Part shown: positions 50,040-50,342 of the stretch, in pieces | How positions within the stretch are numbered: position 1 is the first letter of the stretch | How the letters are laid out: the number at the start of each line of letters is the position of its first letter | DNA from: Streptomyces scabichelini | Lineage (GTDB): Bacteria; Actinomycetota; Actinomycetes; Streptomycetales; Streptomycetaceae | Assembly (NCBI RefSeq): GCF_011045015.1 | Contig: NZ_JAAKZY010000061.1 | Span: 1 to 50,342 of the forward strand | Length of the DNA stretch: 50,342 nucleotides | Direction: 5' to 3' | Notes under the pieces: generated by a model | Told to the model about the DNA's origin: nothing | Seen by the model: the letters and a program-made list of their open reading frames with translations, nothing else | Database searches by the model: none | Made by a program: the position numbers and the translations under genes

Positions 50040-50342
50040 TCATACGGCAGTTGCACTGCCGTCACGCGTGTCACCCGGGTCTCGCCGCCCGGGGGTGTCC
50101 GGTACCCCGAGCGCACGGGAGACACCGCGTGCCGCCGTCCGCACCACGGGCACGACGGACGAGGCGCCCGCATCGTTGGGGACGATCACCGCCAGCGCGG
50201 CCACCACGTCTCCCCGCGCGTCGCGCACCGGCGCTGCGACGCCCAGGGCGTCCGGGTGGACGTATCCCGGGCAGTACGCGTACCCCTGCCAGCGGACCTC
50301 GGCCAGCACGGCCCGCAGCCGCGCGGGGGTGGCGGGGGTGGC
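50040..50342 (-). CDS. IclR-family regulator, C-terminal part (cut by window edge)
   Basis: About 100 C-terminal residues of an IclR effector domain: LRAVLAEVRWQGYAYCPGYV, then LGVAAPVRDARGDVVAALAV, the conserved GV-AAPVRD pattern of the family. The DNA-binding part lies beyond the window. It is on the same strand and 100 bp ahead of the reductase/P450 pair and probably regulates it. Confidence 0.82.
   Translation of the reverse strand, partial: ATPATPARLRAVLAEVRWQGYAYCPGYVHPDALGVAAPVRDARGDVVAALAVIVPNDAGASSVVPVVRTAARGVSRALGVPDTPGRRDPGDTRDGSATAV

Noticed and set aside
1..50342. Search for CRISPR arrays, tRNA genes and intact insertion sequences
   Set aside because: No regularly spaced repeats, cloverleaf patterns or transposase motifs were found by reading; a tool-based scan could still find small RNAs.

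Overview
The window is about 50 kb of very GC-rich DNA with strong G/C bias at third codon positions, frequent GTG and TTG starts, four-base stop/start overlaps, and IclR, TetR and GntR regulators. This points to an actinomycete, most likely Streptomyces or a close relative. The organism assignment is inferred from composition and gene style. No rRNA, tRNA, CRISPR array or intact insertion sequence was seen. The content is accessory catabolic genes arranged as several divergent, separately regulated operons.

Layout. (1) 1-3264: the end of an oligopeptide/nickel-type ABC importer, with a solute-binding protein cut by the window edge and a fused double permease. (2) 3289-10740: a lysine catabolic block, with L-lysine 6-aminotransferase, a semialdehyde dehydrogenase and a fused alpha/beta 2-oxoacid dehydrogenase E1 on the minus strand, and a GntR regulator with a DAO-type oxidase divergent from them. 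(3) 11189-19001: a GlcG/HbpS-like protein and a TetR regulator divergent from a Rieske oxygenase, its reductase, an NTF2-like protein, an aldehyde dehydrogenase, a second NTF2-like protein and maleylacetate reductase. (4) 19337-28700: a benzaldehyde-lyase-like ThDP enzyme with an SDR and a VOC protein, an IclR regulator, an NTF2-like protein, an MFS transporter, and a flavin monooxygenase with hydroxyquinol 1,2-dioxygenase. (5) 28764-36268: a broken FAD oxidase, a DHA2-type exporter, a second IclR regulator, and SDR, CMD, two FAH-family and SDR genes. (6) 36617-41041: a 3-oxoacid CoA-transferase remnant, a P450, a dienelactone-hydrolase-like protein, an FMN 2-hydroxyacid oxidase and a second GlcG-like protein. 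(7) 41607-46012: a P450-type ferredoxin and ferredoxin reductase, a third IclR regulator, two SDRs and an aldehyde dehydrogenase remnant. (8) 46687-50342: a TetR regulator, a CYP199-like P450 with a phthalate-type reductase, and the C-terminal end of a fourth IclR regulator.

How it may work together (inference). The best candidate for an undescribed system is an aromatic acyloin (benzoin/anisoin-like or lignin-derived alpha-hydroxyketone) pathway. The ThDP enzyme is collinear with benzaldehyde lyase from memory of that protein and would release aryl aldehydes. The vanillin-dehydrogenase-like ALDH would oxidise them to acids. The CYP199-like P450s and the LigXa-like Rieske oxygenase would O-demethylate or hydroxylate those acids. 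The salicylate-hydroxylase-like flavoenzyme and hydroxyquinol 1,2-dioxygenase would open the ring to maleylacetate, and maleylacetate reductase would give 3-oxoadipate. A 17-bp palindromic motif occurs four times, in front of the lyase operon, the IclR gene, the MFS operon and the monooxygenase/dioxygenase operon, which ties the lyase to the ring-cleavage genes. A different 19-bp palindrome occurs four times around the second IclR gene and marks a second regulon of unknown substrate.

The island also shows decay and duplication: a frameshifted FAD oxidase, an internally deleted copy of the aldehyde dehydrogenase, a fragment of a CoA-transferase, a truncated gene start after the ferredoxin reductase, and paired paralogs of GlcG-like and NTF2-like genes.
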